Source: Bettongia penicillata ogilbyi
Taxonomy: Eukaryota; Chordata; Mammalia; Diprotodontia; Potoroidae
DNA: 64,000 nucleotides
Reading direction: 5' to 3'
Assembly (NCBI GenBank): GCA_023548195.1
Contig: JAJHZJ010000220.1
Span: 1,991,279 to 2,055,278 of the forward strand
The notes under the pieces were generated by a model. It was not told where the DNA came from, ran no database searches, and saw only the letters and a list, made by a program, of their open reading frames with translations. The position numbers and the translations under genes were made by a program. Shown one piece after another: positions 11,555-23,215 of the stretch (the first letter of the stretch is position 1; every line of letters begins with the position of its first letter).

Positions 11555-11725
11555 GGCTTGAAATTTTATCTCACTTGATATTTGACCTGTAAGTTAATCT
11601 CATCATATTACAGGCAGGCAAATTGTGACTCAGGAAGTTTAAGTGACTTTCCAGAGGTTATATATCTAGTAGCAGAGGCAAGCTTAAGGCCCAAGTTTCA
11701 CATCTATAGTCAGTATTTTTGAAAA
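11555..11725 (-). mobile_element. MIR SINE fragment, antisense
   Basis: Order matches reverse MIR: TTACAGGCAGGCAAATTGTG, CTCAGGAAGTTTAAGTGACT, TATCTAGTAGCAGAGGCAAG. Diverged but with the expected spacing. Confidence 0.65.
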
Positions 11726-12520
11726 GCAGTTTTCCTTAGGGGTTTGAACAACAGCTGGGTCCCTCAGGAGGTCTAAAATTGAATTCTCTCATTAATCCTT
11801 CCCTGCTTTGCTACCTTCAAGGCAAGGAGTTTAACATGTATGTTTCATTAATTCTGCAAATAAAGGGAATTTAACTGTGTTCGTCAAAATGTTGTTATGT
11901 ACTTCATAAAATGATCTTCAGAAATGTAATCTGTAAATTTATTTGAAATAATTATAATTTGCTAACCTTTGTATGTTTGCAAATGATAGAATACCACAAT
12001 TTTTAAAGAATTAATTGGGTCATACAAAAGGCAATGGAGTAGTAGTAGCTGTGAATTGGTTGTCCCATTTTATCTATGAAGAATTGTATAGGTGAAGAGA
12101 TGGAAAGGATGTCATCAGAGAGAGTCATCTCCAGAAGAGAAGATGAAGAAGTCATGTAGTGAAAGGAATGGGAGATGGGGAATTAAGCAGTAAACAAATA
12201 ATGTGACATCATTAGAATACATAAAATGTTAAGCGATCTGGTGGAAGTCCCTTAGTTCATTGAGTAGACAAAGTATGTAGTATTTTTTGGAGAATGTGGA
12301 CATGATTTGCACAGTATGAGAGGCACTAAATGGATTAGAATCTGCTTTGTTGGAGTGAGATTCACATTGATGAGATTGTAGATCCATCAACACAAAAGAA
12401 TCTTTTCTCTAAGTGTTGGTGGCCTAAATGGTAGTTGGTAGCTACCCGACGAACAAAGAAAACCTTGAAACATTGTTAATATAAGATAATACCATTAGGA
12501 GTTCTAGTGTTTTCATGATC

Positions 12521-12606
12521 AAGTGTGTGTATGTGTGTGTATATATATATGCATATGTACACATACATATTTATATTTATATATGCACACATACACACAT
12601 ATATAA
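12521..12606. repeat. TG/TA/CA simple repeat, partly self-complementary
   Basis: GTGTGTATGTGTGTGTATAT passes into ATGCACACATACACACATAT, so the two halves can pair. A microsatellite with hairpin potential, no regulatory claim. Confidence 0.9.
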
Positions 12607-12609
12607 GAT

Positions 12610-14120
12610 ATTTTCATGATTTTCATAACTATATGAGAAAGACCATGAAAGCACTAGAACTACATATATGTACACATGACAATATACACACATGGATATA
12701 TGCTATATCATCTCAGATATAACCAATTTAATTTTAATATTTCTGCCTAATCCACACTAAGAGAAACACAGTTTGGGTAAGTTTTGTAAACGTTTTTATT
12801 TTCAAAGAGAATTCACAGTAGTATATGTGGCAGGGGGAAGGCATGTAAGGGGAAAAAAAGCTACATATGGTAATAAGATAAAATAGTATAGTGTAATACA
12901 CTCTGAATGACAATGGAAAAAAAAGCACAGCATGAAACCTCAAATAGTGAGATAGCAGCCAGGCTCAATCACTAAAAATTACTAAATGTAAAATGTAAAG
13001 CAAACTAAGCTCTATGTTCTAAACATTTTCAAATGGATGACTGTCCATGTTTTTCAAAAACAAGTCATATGTAGGACATTTCCTGACATCAGAAGGGCAG
13101 CACAGATTCAAAAGGCTGAATATAAAGAATAAATGCCACTAATGGTAACTAGTTTACCTTTAAGTCTATAAGGCTCAGCTTTTAAAAATATAAAGATACA
13201 ATTTTAGATCTGCTCACTCATTAATCATTTGGGCCATTTTGTAGAAGGAGGTGATTAACAGTTATTTCAAATTTAAAGACTAAAAATAAACTCAGGATAT
13301 AGGTAAAATATTGAAGGGATTTTCTTGAATAGCACTGTTGCTCAAAACACCCAAACAACCAGACAATATAATTTGTCTTTCTATCATGTGAGGGACTCGA
13401 TTCTATATAAATGGAGGGTAGTAGTAGAAGTTTGTTATGACCACCAAACAGCACAAAAGACACTTTCTAACAGATATATAGAATGAAGGTAGGAATATGG
13501 AACATGAACAAGTGATGATCCTAGCAATTTTACCTATGTTCTTTTTTTTTTTAAATTCTCATGTCAGTGGAATGATGGGAGCTGAGGAGAGTCTTAAGAT
13601 TCCACCCTCCACGTGGGTTATGTGGGATAGAATCTACTCAATGAGTCAGGGGGCCAGATTCCAAAAAATTAGTGATTTAGCAGATGTAACAAAGGACTTT
13701 TCTAAATTCATATGAAATAGTTTGCCTGGGCCAGAGACCTCAAGGCAAACCATGAGAAAAGCACTCAAAAGAATACATTTAACATTAGACTGAGACAGTC
13801 TGCAAACAATTGTTAGCTACCTGGCTTGATATGGGATCTTAGAGCTTTTGATTATGCACTTAAAAAGTGTCAAGCAGAGACTTACCAGCCACTACACATC
13901 GGCAAATTGACCATGGAGTAATAGAAGAACCTGAAAAAACTGAAAACCAGTGGATAAGTGCTAGAGAACAGCTTAGTGACCGTGACACCAATAAAGACAC
14001 CCATCAAAGAGTGGAGAAAATCTGTCCATTAAGGATAATGGAGACACGAAGACCAACAGAGAAAAGTAGCACTCTAACCACCAGAGGACATTAGGACTCT
14101 TCATTATAAAATGGTCACTT
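12610..14120. other. No recognised gene or repeat
   Basis: AT-rich sequence. 13700-14100 is moderately GC and purine-rich and could be an uncatalogued LTR or internal repeat, but no TG...CA ends, polypurine tract or protein match is apparent. Confidence 0.35.
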
Positions 14121-14199
14121 ACGACAACTCCACATCTGAGCTAGAATAGGTATGTTTGATTCCTGCATATGAACTCTTGTCTGTGTGTTCCCTACAATC

Positions 14200-14292
14200 T
14201 TAGTCACAAAAATAGCAAGTGCTGGAAGTAACATTTGATCCCAGGCCTCTCCTGGTTCTAAATCTAGCACTAATTCCATGCTATGACAATAC
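14200..14292 (-). mobile_element. Possible MIR-like remnant, antisense
   Basis: AAATAGCAAGTGCTGGAAGT..TTTGATCCCAGGCCTCTCCT..TAAATCTAGCACTAATTCCATG matches the last third of reverse MIR (AGTAAGTGGCAGAGC..TTTGAACCCAGGTC..CCAGTGCTCTTTCC). Only this part is convincing. Confidence 0.4.
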
Positions 14293-14299
14293 TTTTCCA

Positions 14300-15600
14300 A
14301 TAATTATATTTTGAGTTGTTTCTGAATCAGTTCAACCAAGCTTCAGGTTTTATCTTGAAGTTTCTTAACAGGTAGCAGAATAGAATTGATTTGATCCGTC
14401 TGATTTTCTATTCTCACTTCTTCCACATGGTTGTCACATTTCCCATTCCTTTTGGAACATAAGAATTTTCTCATCTAACAGTCTTAAATCTATAAATACG
14501 CACTAGCATTCCAGCTCATGCTTTTCCTATGTTCTACTTCCTTCAAAATAAGTTTTGTTTAGTTTTTCTATGAAATACATTTCCAGCTTTTCAAGAATCA
14601 CCTGACGTATGTCAATCAAGTTAATAAACAAATCATCCCTATCCCATTGAGGCCTTCATTAGGTTAGAGTTCATCTTAGGTGAGTTAGTCAATATTAGGC
14701 ATCAATTAGATCTGAACTAGAACTGGATACCTATAATTGAATCAATAAATCAATCACAAATATTTCAATTGGATGTGGTCATGCCCTATGGGGCTTATAC
14801 AAAACCAGTGAGCTAATTTGTAATTAGGAATTTGATTTTCTGAAAGCAGAGCAGAGAGAACATTCCAGCCAAAATCCTGAGAAGGAGTGACTTGAGGGGG
14901 AGGACAAGATTCCCAATGCTTTAGGTTTATTTCATCAGAATTTTTTAAATTATCCATTTCCTAGTAAAAGGTAAGTTCTTTAAAGCTTCTGGTGTTGTCT
15001 TATAAGCAGGGTAGTTAATACAGAGTTTTTTAGATAGTAAGTGCATAATAAATATATCTTTAAATTTGATTTTTTATGTCAAGCAATGGTACATAACAAA
15101 GAAACTGATGTATTCATTTCAGTTTAATCTTTGCATGTTCTTATTTTGCATGATTTCATTGATTTGGCTGAAGGGAAATCAATTGATAAAAGAGGTCTTG
15201 ATCAATTCCTTCCCACACAGTACAACTGATTCATTTTCTAAAAATTAAGAATAGCATTTTGAAGGATTTTACCATGTCAAATAATCATAATCTCCAAGCA
15301 ATTTGAAATGAAAATCTTTCGAATTATAAAAATTTAGCAGTAGAAATCAAATTTATATGATCATAGAATGAAGTATATACCATATTCATCACTTCGTCTC
15401 TGTCAGATATTAGAGTTGTCAAGAGGATTCTTTTAGCAGGAGTATACAGAAGTTGAACTTAAAACCCAATAGATTTACTCAACTAGAAAAAGCAATTCTT
15501 TTAGACACCTGTGTAACTGACAACAGAATATTACATACAAAAATAATATCAGGGTAGTAATTTGTTCCAGTACCTGCTATAAGTCTAAACTCCAGTGAAA
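14300..15600. other. No recognised gene or repeat
   Basis: AT-rich sequence with no supported coding, RNA or repeat feature. Confidence 0.35.
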
Positions 15601-15609
15601 AATGTAAAA

Positions 15610-15657
15610 TCACCATCATCATCCTCATCACCACCATCACCATCACCACCAACAACA
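15610..15657. repeat. (CAT)n/(CAC)n trinucleotide repeat
   Basis: An imperfect run of ATC and ACC triplets. Simple repeat only. Confidence 0.9.
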
Positions 15658-16045
15658 TTCATTTCATTACAATTTAAGATTTCTTAAAATATGCTTTCTT
15701 TATAGCAAACTTATTAAGTACACATTTTCATATTCTGTTGGATTCAAGATCTAATCCATGTGGATTCTCCTTGCTCTATCCATATATACTTTCTCATTTT
15801 CTGAAAGTTTTGTTATTGTGGTTATGTACTTTCATAAATATACCATGGATGATTTTTACCCAAAGTGCTAAGAGCCTTCTACTATATTGACATTTCTTAA
15901 CTTGGGAGCTATGAATGCATTTTTTAGAAAATATTTTGACAACTGTATTTCATAATATGATATTTCTTTTGTAATTCAGTTTTAAAAATTTAATGACATT
16001 GTTTGGATGAATCAGTTGTCTTAACCAGACTGCCAAAGGGATCCA

Positions 16046-16143
<98 letters not shown>

Positions 16144-16146
16144 ACA
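16046..16146. repeat. (CT)n followed by (CA)n compound microsatellite
   Basis: About 37 CT units with one GT interruption run directly into about 13 CA units. Frames through it give low-complexity S/L or R/E peptides that are not genes. The long polypurine/polypyrimidine strand can in principle adopt triplex (H-DNA) form. Confidence 0.97.
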
Positions 16147-16499
16147 AATGATAATAATAATATAATCATCATAACCACTCTAATTTGTTTAAACATTTCA
16201 AGGATACTAGCATGCATCCAAGCTTTCATTCCCTCTTCTTTCTGGATCATACACGTCTTGAGGAAATCTTATATCCAACTTTTTGGAGTGCAAATCATCA
16301 CTGGAAATGCCATAACCCACTTACATACATCATTTATCTTTTCACTGCCCTTTTAGTATCCTGAAAATTTAGATTCATCTGAGATTGTGGAATTCCAAGA
16401 TTCTCTACCATAAAACCTTATAAGCAGAATATTGATATTGAAAACTAGGATTTTCCTTCTGGGGAAAAGTTAACATTTTTTTAAACTCCCAAACAAATA

Positions 16500-16622
16500 T
16501 CATTACCCATTTTTTACTGATAGGAAAACTGAGCCTTGGAGAGGTTAAGTCAATTCCCCATCATAGAGCAAGCAAGTGTCAGAGTCATGACTTATACTCC
16601 AAACTCTAGAGTCTATCAGAGA
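16500..16622 (-). mobile_element. MIR-like fragment, antisense
   Basis: ATTACCCATTTTTTACTGATAGGAAAACTGAG, then GGAGAGGTTAAGTCAATTCC, AGCAAGTGTCAGAGTCATGA, ending CTCCAAACTCTAGAGTCTATC. All blocks occur in reverse-MIR order. Confidence 0.65.
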
Positions 16623-17436
16623 TTCCCAAAATGGACAATACTGCCTTCTTGGCATTGGAAGAATCCAGCAGGATCATTAGTAGTCTTAGGTGCAATTGGG
16701 GGTCACTGAATAAAAATAAGGGATTGGTGGAAGCATAAGAAAAGAAGATAAGAAAATTTTGAAAAACCATTCATGCATGTTTTATTTGTTGTGTAACAGA
16801 AAAGTCATAGTAATTACATTATTTCTAAATAAACACACAAAGGAGAAGTTATAATCAGTGGTCAAGTTCACCACCAGGTCTTAACAAGCAAGTGATGACA
16901 GGTGAGGATGCTGGGCATTGTTGGGAAGTCTAGTATGAATTGGCAGAAATGTGTGTGAGTAATGACTTGTTTACAATGTGATATTATACCATTACAATAT
17001 TGTGTCATCAAAATTTCAATGCAGGAAAACGCCACAAATTTACAATAACTACTTAATTTAAGATCTGTCACTTTTAAAGATATATATTATATATTTTTTG
17101 AAATGATGCAAATTAAAGAAAAACTACTAAAGTTTTAAAGAAAGTAGATTTCAAGGTGGGGCACTAATTTTTTTTTTGAAAAGGGGGTGGCAAGCCAAAT
17201 AAGTTTGGGAACCTCTGGTCTAAATCAACACTCTTTCTGCATGATCCAAGATTCCTCTACCCCAGTCCCAGTGCAAATCTGGAAATTATGACTTTGCTGT
17301 TTCAAATATCTTTCTTTTCCCCAGTGGAGATGGTTTTCAAATAAGAATGTGCTCTTACAATATTTTAAGCATATAGAAGTTGAAGTTGTGCAATAGTTTA
17401 GAATGTCTGTAGTCAATCAGAATATATAATAATAAT

Positions 17437-17685
17437 CAAACATATTAACAGAGCTCTTTTTGGTTTACAAAGAACTTTGCATACCTTATTTTTAATCCTC
17501 ACAAAAAAAGCACTGTGAAGTGGGTATTAACGGTTGTTCCCATTTTAAAGTTAACTTAGCCTGAGAGATATTAATAGGTTTGCCAAGGCAAAGACAACTA
17601 ATAAGTTATCTGAGGCAGACTTTGACCACAGGTTTTATAGATTCTAGGCTAATATGCTACCCACTTTGCCATTTGCCTCATGATT
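17437..17685 (-). mobile_element. MIR SINE, antisense, near full length
   Basis: CAAAGAACTTTGCATACCTT, TTAATCCTCACAAAAAAAGC, GTGAAGTGGGTATTAACGGT, CCATTTTAAAG, TTGCCAAGGCAAAGACAACT and TACCCACTTTGCCATTTGCC form the reverse-MIR order from tail to head. One of the longer MIRs here. Confidence 0.8.
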
Positions 17686-17867
17686 AGTTGAATGGCATGT
17701 TCCTATAGTCCAAGTCGAGAATGTCAATGTCATTTATTGGTTCTCATTTCCAGAAGTCAACAAGTTAGAGTGAATTGGTGTAAAAAGTCATTATGGAACA
17801 AAAAGCAAAAAACTATTAAGCTTCACATCCCAAGACATCCTTGTGTGACATCAAACAGTAGGCCATC

Positions 17868-18002
17868 AATCAATCGACAGATGTCTGTTAAGCTTTTACT
17901 AGGTGGCAGACACATGCTAGGTGCTATGAATATGTGGACAAGAATAAACCTGTCTACTCATGAAGAGCTTATATTCAAAGAGCTTATATTCAAATGTACG
18001 CT
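17868..18002 (-). mobile_element. L2 3' terminus, antisense, with internal tandem duplication
   Basis: TCTGTTAAGCTTTTACTAGG...AGACACATGCTAGGTGCTAT is a reverse L2 end. AGAGCTTATATTCAA occurs twice in tandem near 17967-17996, a small local duplication within the copy. Confidence 0.65.
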
Positions 18003-18039
18003 GCTGGGGAGTCCAAAAGTAAAATAAAGTTTTCAAAAT

Positions 18040-19185
18040 TGTGTCTGGTATTTTTGAACACCACAGACTTATTAATATAAGCATATACATGTTTTTTCAA
18101 ACACATATATTTGTTTCTTTAAAAAGTCTCCACATAATTCTAAAGAAAACTTTTTGAAAAGTCTTCCTAGTAATATCAGTGATGAATCATTCTTTAGGAA
18201 TCAAAGGTCAGATCAATTCCTGTTCTATATTTAATTATAAATGGTGTGTCCCATATTTTATTGTGGCAGTAATATTACCTTCACTTTAACTCAGTATATA
18301 TACAAATATTAAATGGGAATATAGTGATATATGTAAAAAAGATTAAAATAAATGAACACAGTTGCATACATGATACATTTTCCTACATATACCACTACTG
18401 AACTTTTACATATCTAGGATAAAGCTCAAAGAAAATGTCATATTTTCAGATCAAAAAAATTCAAAGTTGTTTCCTGTACTAAGAACATTAATTTAACTAC
18501 ATCCTTTCTTTTTTTTTTTTTTGAAGCAATAAATAAAGAGAAAATTGACAAGGGAAATTTTAGGAACAATATCTTATATTTTATCTGAACATTTTCCACA
18601 CTGTTGAATTAAAAAAAACAAAACAAAACAGTGTTTCTCTCCTAGGCTAGCTAGATGAGAAGCAGAAGTTAAATAAAGGAATATGTAGAGGCACATGTCA
18701 ATTTAGCATAAACTTATTGGAATCAGGAATTCAAGATTAGTTGTTAGACTCAAATGCTAAGTAGTTCTTTCCACTTCAACATTGTATATGCACAGTTGAC
18801 ATTTTAGCCTTAAATTTTGCAGTAGGCATTTTAATTACCCCAGTTGTTAGCACAATCTCTTGCAATGGTTTTGTACTGTTTTAGATAGATGGTGTGTTTA
18901 TTTAGTTGTATGCATTGTATTATCCTAAAAGTAAGCACTTAATAAATTTTCGCTGTTTAATTGAATTCAAATGAAGATTGTGAGGGGCATGCATTTCAGC
19001 CTATTAAAATCAAATCCATAAAACAAGTAGTTATTGATGAACTCCTTCTGAGAAGAACCCTTGGATTAATCTTTATTTACAGTCCATGGGAAAATACATG
19101 TTGTAAATTAATAAGACGGACACATTCAGGCCATCTTCCCATCATGTTTGTATCACCAATCTAAGCTACACTCTGCCTCCAATCT
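18040..19185. other. Mostly unassigned, possible L2 end near 18900
   Basis: AT-rich. TAAAAGTAAGCACTTAATAAATTTT at 18926-18950 resembles an L2 terminus but the upstream part does not clearly align. Nothing else is supported. Confidence 0.35.
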
Positions 19186-19194
19186 TGTCCTACT

Positions 19195-19585
19195 CCTACC
19201 CTGAGGCTATATTCTCTTGAATGGTACAAGTTCACCATAGCTTTTAAGGTCCAGACATATTCTATTACAATTCATCATCTTCCTACCATGTAACCCTTCA
19301 ATCTCCAATTCACTGACCTCTCCAACTCTTTCTAGGAACAGCAATCAAACCGGTACCAACATTCCTAGAAGTGGCATATGATTCCTTGTTCTATGTCTTC
19401 ATTTACCACTCTTGGGACTTCCTAGACTAAAACACCTTTCCTTGGTGAGAGGCCCCCACTCATCTATGAAGTTTCTTTCCCATTAAAATGTACACTCCTT
19501 AAGGATAGGGCTTGTTTTCCTTTTTAAATTTGTATCTGACTCATTTGACTTTGTGTCTAAAAAAAAATAAACAGTAAATATTTGA
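19195..19585 (+). mobile_element. L2 LINE 3' region
   Basis: CCAACTCTTTCTAGGAACAG.., TCATCTATGAAGTTTCTTTCCC and TACACTCCTTAAGGATAGGG (consensus TAAGCTCCTTGAGGGCAGGG) give an L2 3' region in sense orientation. Diverged; no coding frame. Confidence 0.55.
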
Positions 19586-19794
19586 GTTTTTTAATTGATT
19601 TAAAAAGTATGATACGCACAAAGAATCAAACTTAGAAATAATTTAATCTAAACTATGGTTCTAGGTAGCTTTTATCCAGATGACAATGAAAGGAACGAAT
19701 TGACCAGATTATCTTGGGAGAAATGAGTTAAAATCCAACTAATGGTAATGATTTCCTTTTATTCTGTATAGAGAGTATTTGGGGAAGCTAACAG

Positions 19795-20012
19795 GGTAAG
19801 GAGAAAGACTATTAGATTATGAAGATCTGGATTCTACCACTTTTTAGCTCTATGAGCTTAAGTAGGTCAGCAAATCTCTCTATTACTGTAGTTTCTTCAT
19901 CTGTAGATAAGAAAAAAAAAAACACTCTTTCCCTCACAGGGTACTCTGAGGAAAAATAAAAAAAAACATTTTGTAAAACTTTAAAAGTACTGCATCAGTG
20001 TCAGCTACTAGT
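19795..20012 (+). mobile_element. MIR SINE
   Basis: GGAGAAAGACTATTAGATTA, GATCTGGATTCTACCACTTT, GTTTCTTCATCTGTAGATAA, CACAGGGTACTCTGAGGAAA and TTTGTAAAACTTTAAAAGTA follow MIR order. Confidence 0.7.
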
Positions 20013-20019
20013 AGAGCAG

Positions 20020-20860
20020 TAAATTAAATAGTAAACCGATAATGCAGTTGAACTACTTATATTCAAGACTCTATGTTGCATACATCCAAAAAAAATACAT
20101 TGTCATCTATTAAGCCAGGGATTCCAAAAAATAAATCACAAAAATCTTTATTTATTTTTAAGTGGGCCATAAAATACCTGCTCACAGAATATTGTACCCT
20201 TTACTCACTTCTTTGATCCCCTCCACTTTTAAATAAACATCAAAAAATCTTGCAAACTACATTCATGTACTATTCAAACAAATCAGAATAGTTTTTACAA
20301 TAAGCTAAGTCTTGATTAGTGTGAATAATCAATAACCTGAAGTGGTCACATTATTCAAATTCACACTACATATTTCCATTGGGCTGAAACTAATTGCTAT
20401 ATTTTGCATAATTATAACATTGAGAAATGCAAATTCAAATACATACAACCACTTCAGGGAATTAATTATTTGCACTAACCAGGACTTAGCTGTATTATAA
20501 ACTCTTTTCAGCTTCTGAAGTCAGAGAACAGGATTTGGCATTTAATGATTTAAGGCTATTTCAACCCCTACCTCTAATAACTGAAGTTAAGAAAGAACAA
20601 AGATTTGTCTCCTATATCTATAAAAAAAAAAAAAAAGAAAACCTTCTCCTGAAAAAAATTGAGTTTTCTTAATATGAAAGCAAAGAAGGCTAAGTATACC
20701 TATCCCTTCTCATGAACCAGAAGTAAGGAAAAGTTTTTTTTTTTTTTTTAAGTTTCTTGGGTGTGCTAAGGGAAGTCTCTTACAGACAGTTGACTCTAAT
20801 GCAGAATTACCTCTCCTCACTCTCAGTTTTATTTTTTTATTGCAGTCTAGCTTTTCTTAA
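20020..20860. other. No recognised gene or repeat
   Basis: AT-rich, with A and T runs at 20620 and 20735. 20260-20570 is unique-looking and holds an imperfect inverted repeat around GTGTGAATAAT / ATTATTCAAATTCACAC. Function unknown. Confidence 0.35.
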
Positions 20861-20862
20861 TG

Positions 20863-21590
20863 TTAGAATCATAGACGGCGCTAAAAAATGACTTCATGGG
20901 TCATCTAACTCACCTAGTCAGTTCATTTTATCAATTAGGAAACTCTAGTGCCAATGTGACATTCATAGTGTCTACAGTGGCTATGAATATCCCAGCACAG
21001 TTCTGAATTGCAAAATATAACAGACTCTCCACATGGAGGACAGAACCAAACATTTATTCAAACACATGAAAGCTGAATCCCAACACCAGAAAATCAAATC
21101 CATCATAACAATGAAAAAATCCATCATAGTAACCAAGAAGTCTTTACATATTATCAGGGCTTCCCACAAACATATTCCCCTGAGCAAAATCCCCTTCTCT
21201 CACCCACAGCCAGATGCCTGCTTTCTCTGTCCTTCCCAGCTCTGACTAGTCTGACCCACTTCCTCTCGGATCTGCTCCAGTCCTGCCTGGTCCTGTTCCA
21301 CCATTCTTGCTCTACCCATTCTTATTCCACTCATTCAGGAAGCTCCTTCCACCACTGGCTTCCTGTGACTCAAACTCATGTGACTTAAGCAGGTCATACA
21401 GGCCTATTAATGAATGGGAAAAATCTTCACATTCCATTAAACATACATTAATTCCATTAAAAATGCATTAACAGTATAGAAATTAAGGCCCAGAGAGTTT
21501 ACATGATTTGTCCAAAATCATGTAGGAATTTAAAGGCAAAGAATTTGAATCTAGGACATTTTAATCCAAATATAGTGCTATTTCTTTAGA
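20863..21590 (-). mobile_element. MIR-like repeat, antisense, split by an LTR-like insertion
   Basis: The repeat runs TTAGAATCATAGACGGCGCT...TCATCTAACTCACC...CAATTAGGAAACT to about 20944 and resumes near 21477 with AGAAATTAAGGCCCAGAGAG...TTTGTCCAAAATCATGTAGG. The junction sequence in intact copies is GAGGAAACTGAGGCCCAGAG, so about 530 bp has been inserted. Confidence 0.7.
20945..21476 (-). mobile_element. Solo LTR-like insertion, antisense
   Basis: This 530-bp insert lies inside the MIR-like repeat. Its plus strand shares ordered blocks with the LTR at 32583-33184: GGGCTTCCCACAAACATATT.. with GGCCTCCCCACAAACAGGCT.., and CCACTGGCTTCCTGTGACTC with CCATCAGCTTCATGTGACTC, then CCCATTCATT/AGCCCATTAAG. 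It therefore belongs to the same or a related LTR family and the same orientation. Edges read approximately TG...CA, but the target duplication is blurred. Confidence 0.65.
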
Positions 21591-21599
21591 CTTTTCCCT

Positions 21600-22540
21600 T
21601 TCTTCTTTCAGTTAGATTCATTGATGGATAGACTGTCTAGACCCTGGAAATCATCTACTTCACTCCGGCCATATACTTCCAATATCATCATAGTAAAAAT
21701 GAGTATCAAATCAGATAGTATATTAGTGGTAGATGTCGGCCTTGAATCTAGGTCTTCTGATGTCACATCCAGTGTTCTTTGTTCTCTTATTCAACAGAAA
21801 TTGGAAATTCATAGTTTATTTAAATTTTCAAGCCTTTCAAATAATTATTTTTAATAAGTAAATTAACCCTGAATAATCTGGAACTTGTGAATTATGATTT
21901 TTGATTAGGAGAAATGTTTAGTGAATTATTATTTTCCGATAGTGAAGAGTTACAAAATTATAGAACTAACCTATTATCCCTAGGTAAATGGTATATCCCT
22001 GAGCTACTTAATATATTCATCAACTAGGAAAAGTTGTAATATAATCATTAGACTTATCCAGTTTCCTAGTTCTTTTCATATTTTCATCCCCAAATGATCT
22101 CTCCTATACTTTTTCTTACTCTTTCTATATGCTCTTTAATTCACTTCCTCCTGTCAATCATATCTAGTTTCCTTCTATTCTTTCTTTGGTTTCCATATTT
22201 TTTATTGTTTACTCCCTAAATTGAGGAGAAGGGTTTTGATGAATGTCTCAGCCTCTACTTCCTCAAGTAAAATCATTATTTTAATATGGAAAAATCAGTA
22301 ACTTAACTAGAAAACAAATAAAAGGAGATGAACATGTTTTCAAAATCATGATGATAATCCTTTTTTTCTGAGTTACCTTGAAACCACTTGACTTTCCCTC
22401 AGGCTGGAAGCAATTTAGTAGACCCTGATTTATTTTTCACTATCTTGGATAGCAGTTCTATTCCTCTGCAAAGGACCTTTGGATTTAAACTTGAATATTA
22501 AGGGAGAGAATCATTTGTATGTCCTAACTATTCAGATATT
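21600..22540. other. No recognised gene; possible L2 upstream part
   Basis: Pyrimidine-rich sequence from about 22080. I cannot place 21600-22500 in a repeat family with confidence. Confidence 0.3.
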
Positions 22541-22559
22541 TAACTTTATGATCCTTTCA

Positions 22560-22876
22560 ATTATCCCTCTACAACATATCATTAATGCCCTTCTCTCTAC
22601 TCACACACTAATTCAGACTCTGAGGACTAACCTTTTACTCATGCAATAGTCCCCTTATTAGTGTTCTTGTTTCTAATCTCTCCCCTTTTCAATCCATACT
22701 AAACAAAGTTATCAAAGTGGTATTTGTTAGGCAGAAGTGTGACTTTTTCATTTTCCTGTTCAAAAAACTTCAGTGGATTTTTATTGTCTCTAAAATAGAA
22801 AAATAAAATGATGTCTCAGAAATTTAAGATGCAATACAATTTAATTCCAATTTATCTTTATAGACTGCTTGTGCAT
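22560..22876 (+). mobile_element. L2 LINE, left part (interrupted)
   Basis: TCCATACTAAACAAAGTTATC..GTGTGACTTTTTCATTTTCCTGTTCAAAAAACTTCAGTGGATTTTTATTGTC is L2-like, corresponding to the segment with CTCAAAAACCTTCAGTGGCTCC. It is cut at 22876 by a SINE; the right part follows at 23216. Confidence 0.6.
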
Positions 22877-23199
22877 GTGTATTCATCTTTTGTTGCTGAA
22901 GACCATGCCATCAGAGAAACAATGACAAGACTTGCACTTGACCTTGTTTTGAGTGAGGGAGGGCTGTGTAGGTTACCAGCCTCACTTGCTCTCCAGAGCC
23001 ATCTGAATCCAGTGACCAGATATTCATCAGGATGACTGAAGATTACACAGGATGAGGTAATTGGGGTTAAGTGACTTGCCCAAGGTCACACAGTTAGTGA
23101 GTGTCAAGTGTCTGAGGTGAGATTTGAACTTAGGTCCTTGTGACTCCTGCACCGGTGCTCTATCTACTGGTGCTCTATGTACCATCTAGCTGCCCACTT
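22877..23199 (-). mobile_element. RTE-tailed marsupial SINE with 16-bp target-site duplication
   Basis: On the minus strand the element starts at about 23194 with GGCAGCTAGATGGTACATAG, then carries the tRNA-like head, CORE GTGTGACCTTGGGCAAGTCA, and a long 3' part (AGCCCTCCCTCACTCAAAAC...GATGGCATGGTCTTCAGCAA) like that of RTE-linked marsupial SINEs. It is flanked by TAGACTGCTTGTGCAT (22861-22876) and TAGACTGCTTATGCAT (23200-23215), one mismatch in 16. No poly(A) is present at the 3' end, which ends in ..GATGAATACAC; this favours RTE-type over L1-type priming. An internal 5' duplication (two TAGAGCACC-type blocks near 23158 and 23172) is visible. Confidence 0.85.
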
Positions 23200-23215
23200 T
23201 AGACTGCTTATGCAT

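Noticed and set aside
16003..16356. Open frames of 86-117 codons on both strands across the CT/CA tract
   Set aside because: Their length comes from the dinucleotide repeat (Ser-Leu or Arg-Glu runs); the flanks carry no recognisable domain.
17128..17226. Possible hAT end (TTTGGGAACCTCTGGTCTAAA)
   Set aside because: Only one end is suggestive, and no partner terminus or duplication is seen.
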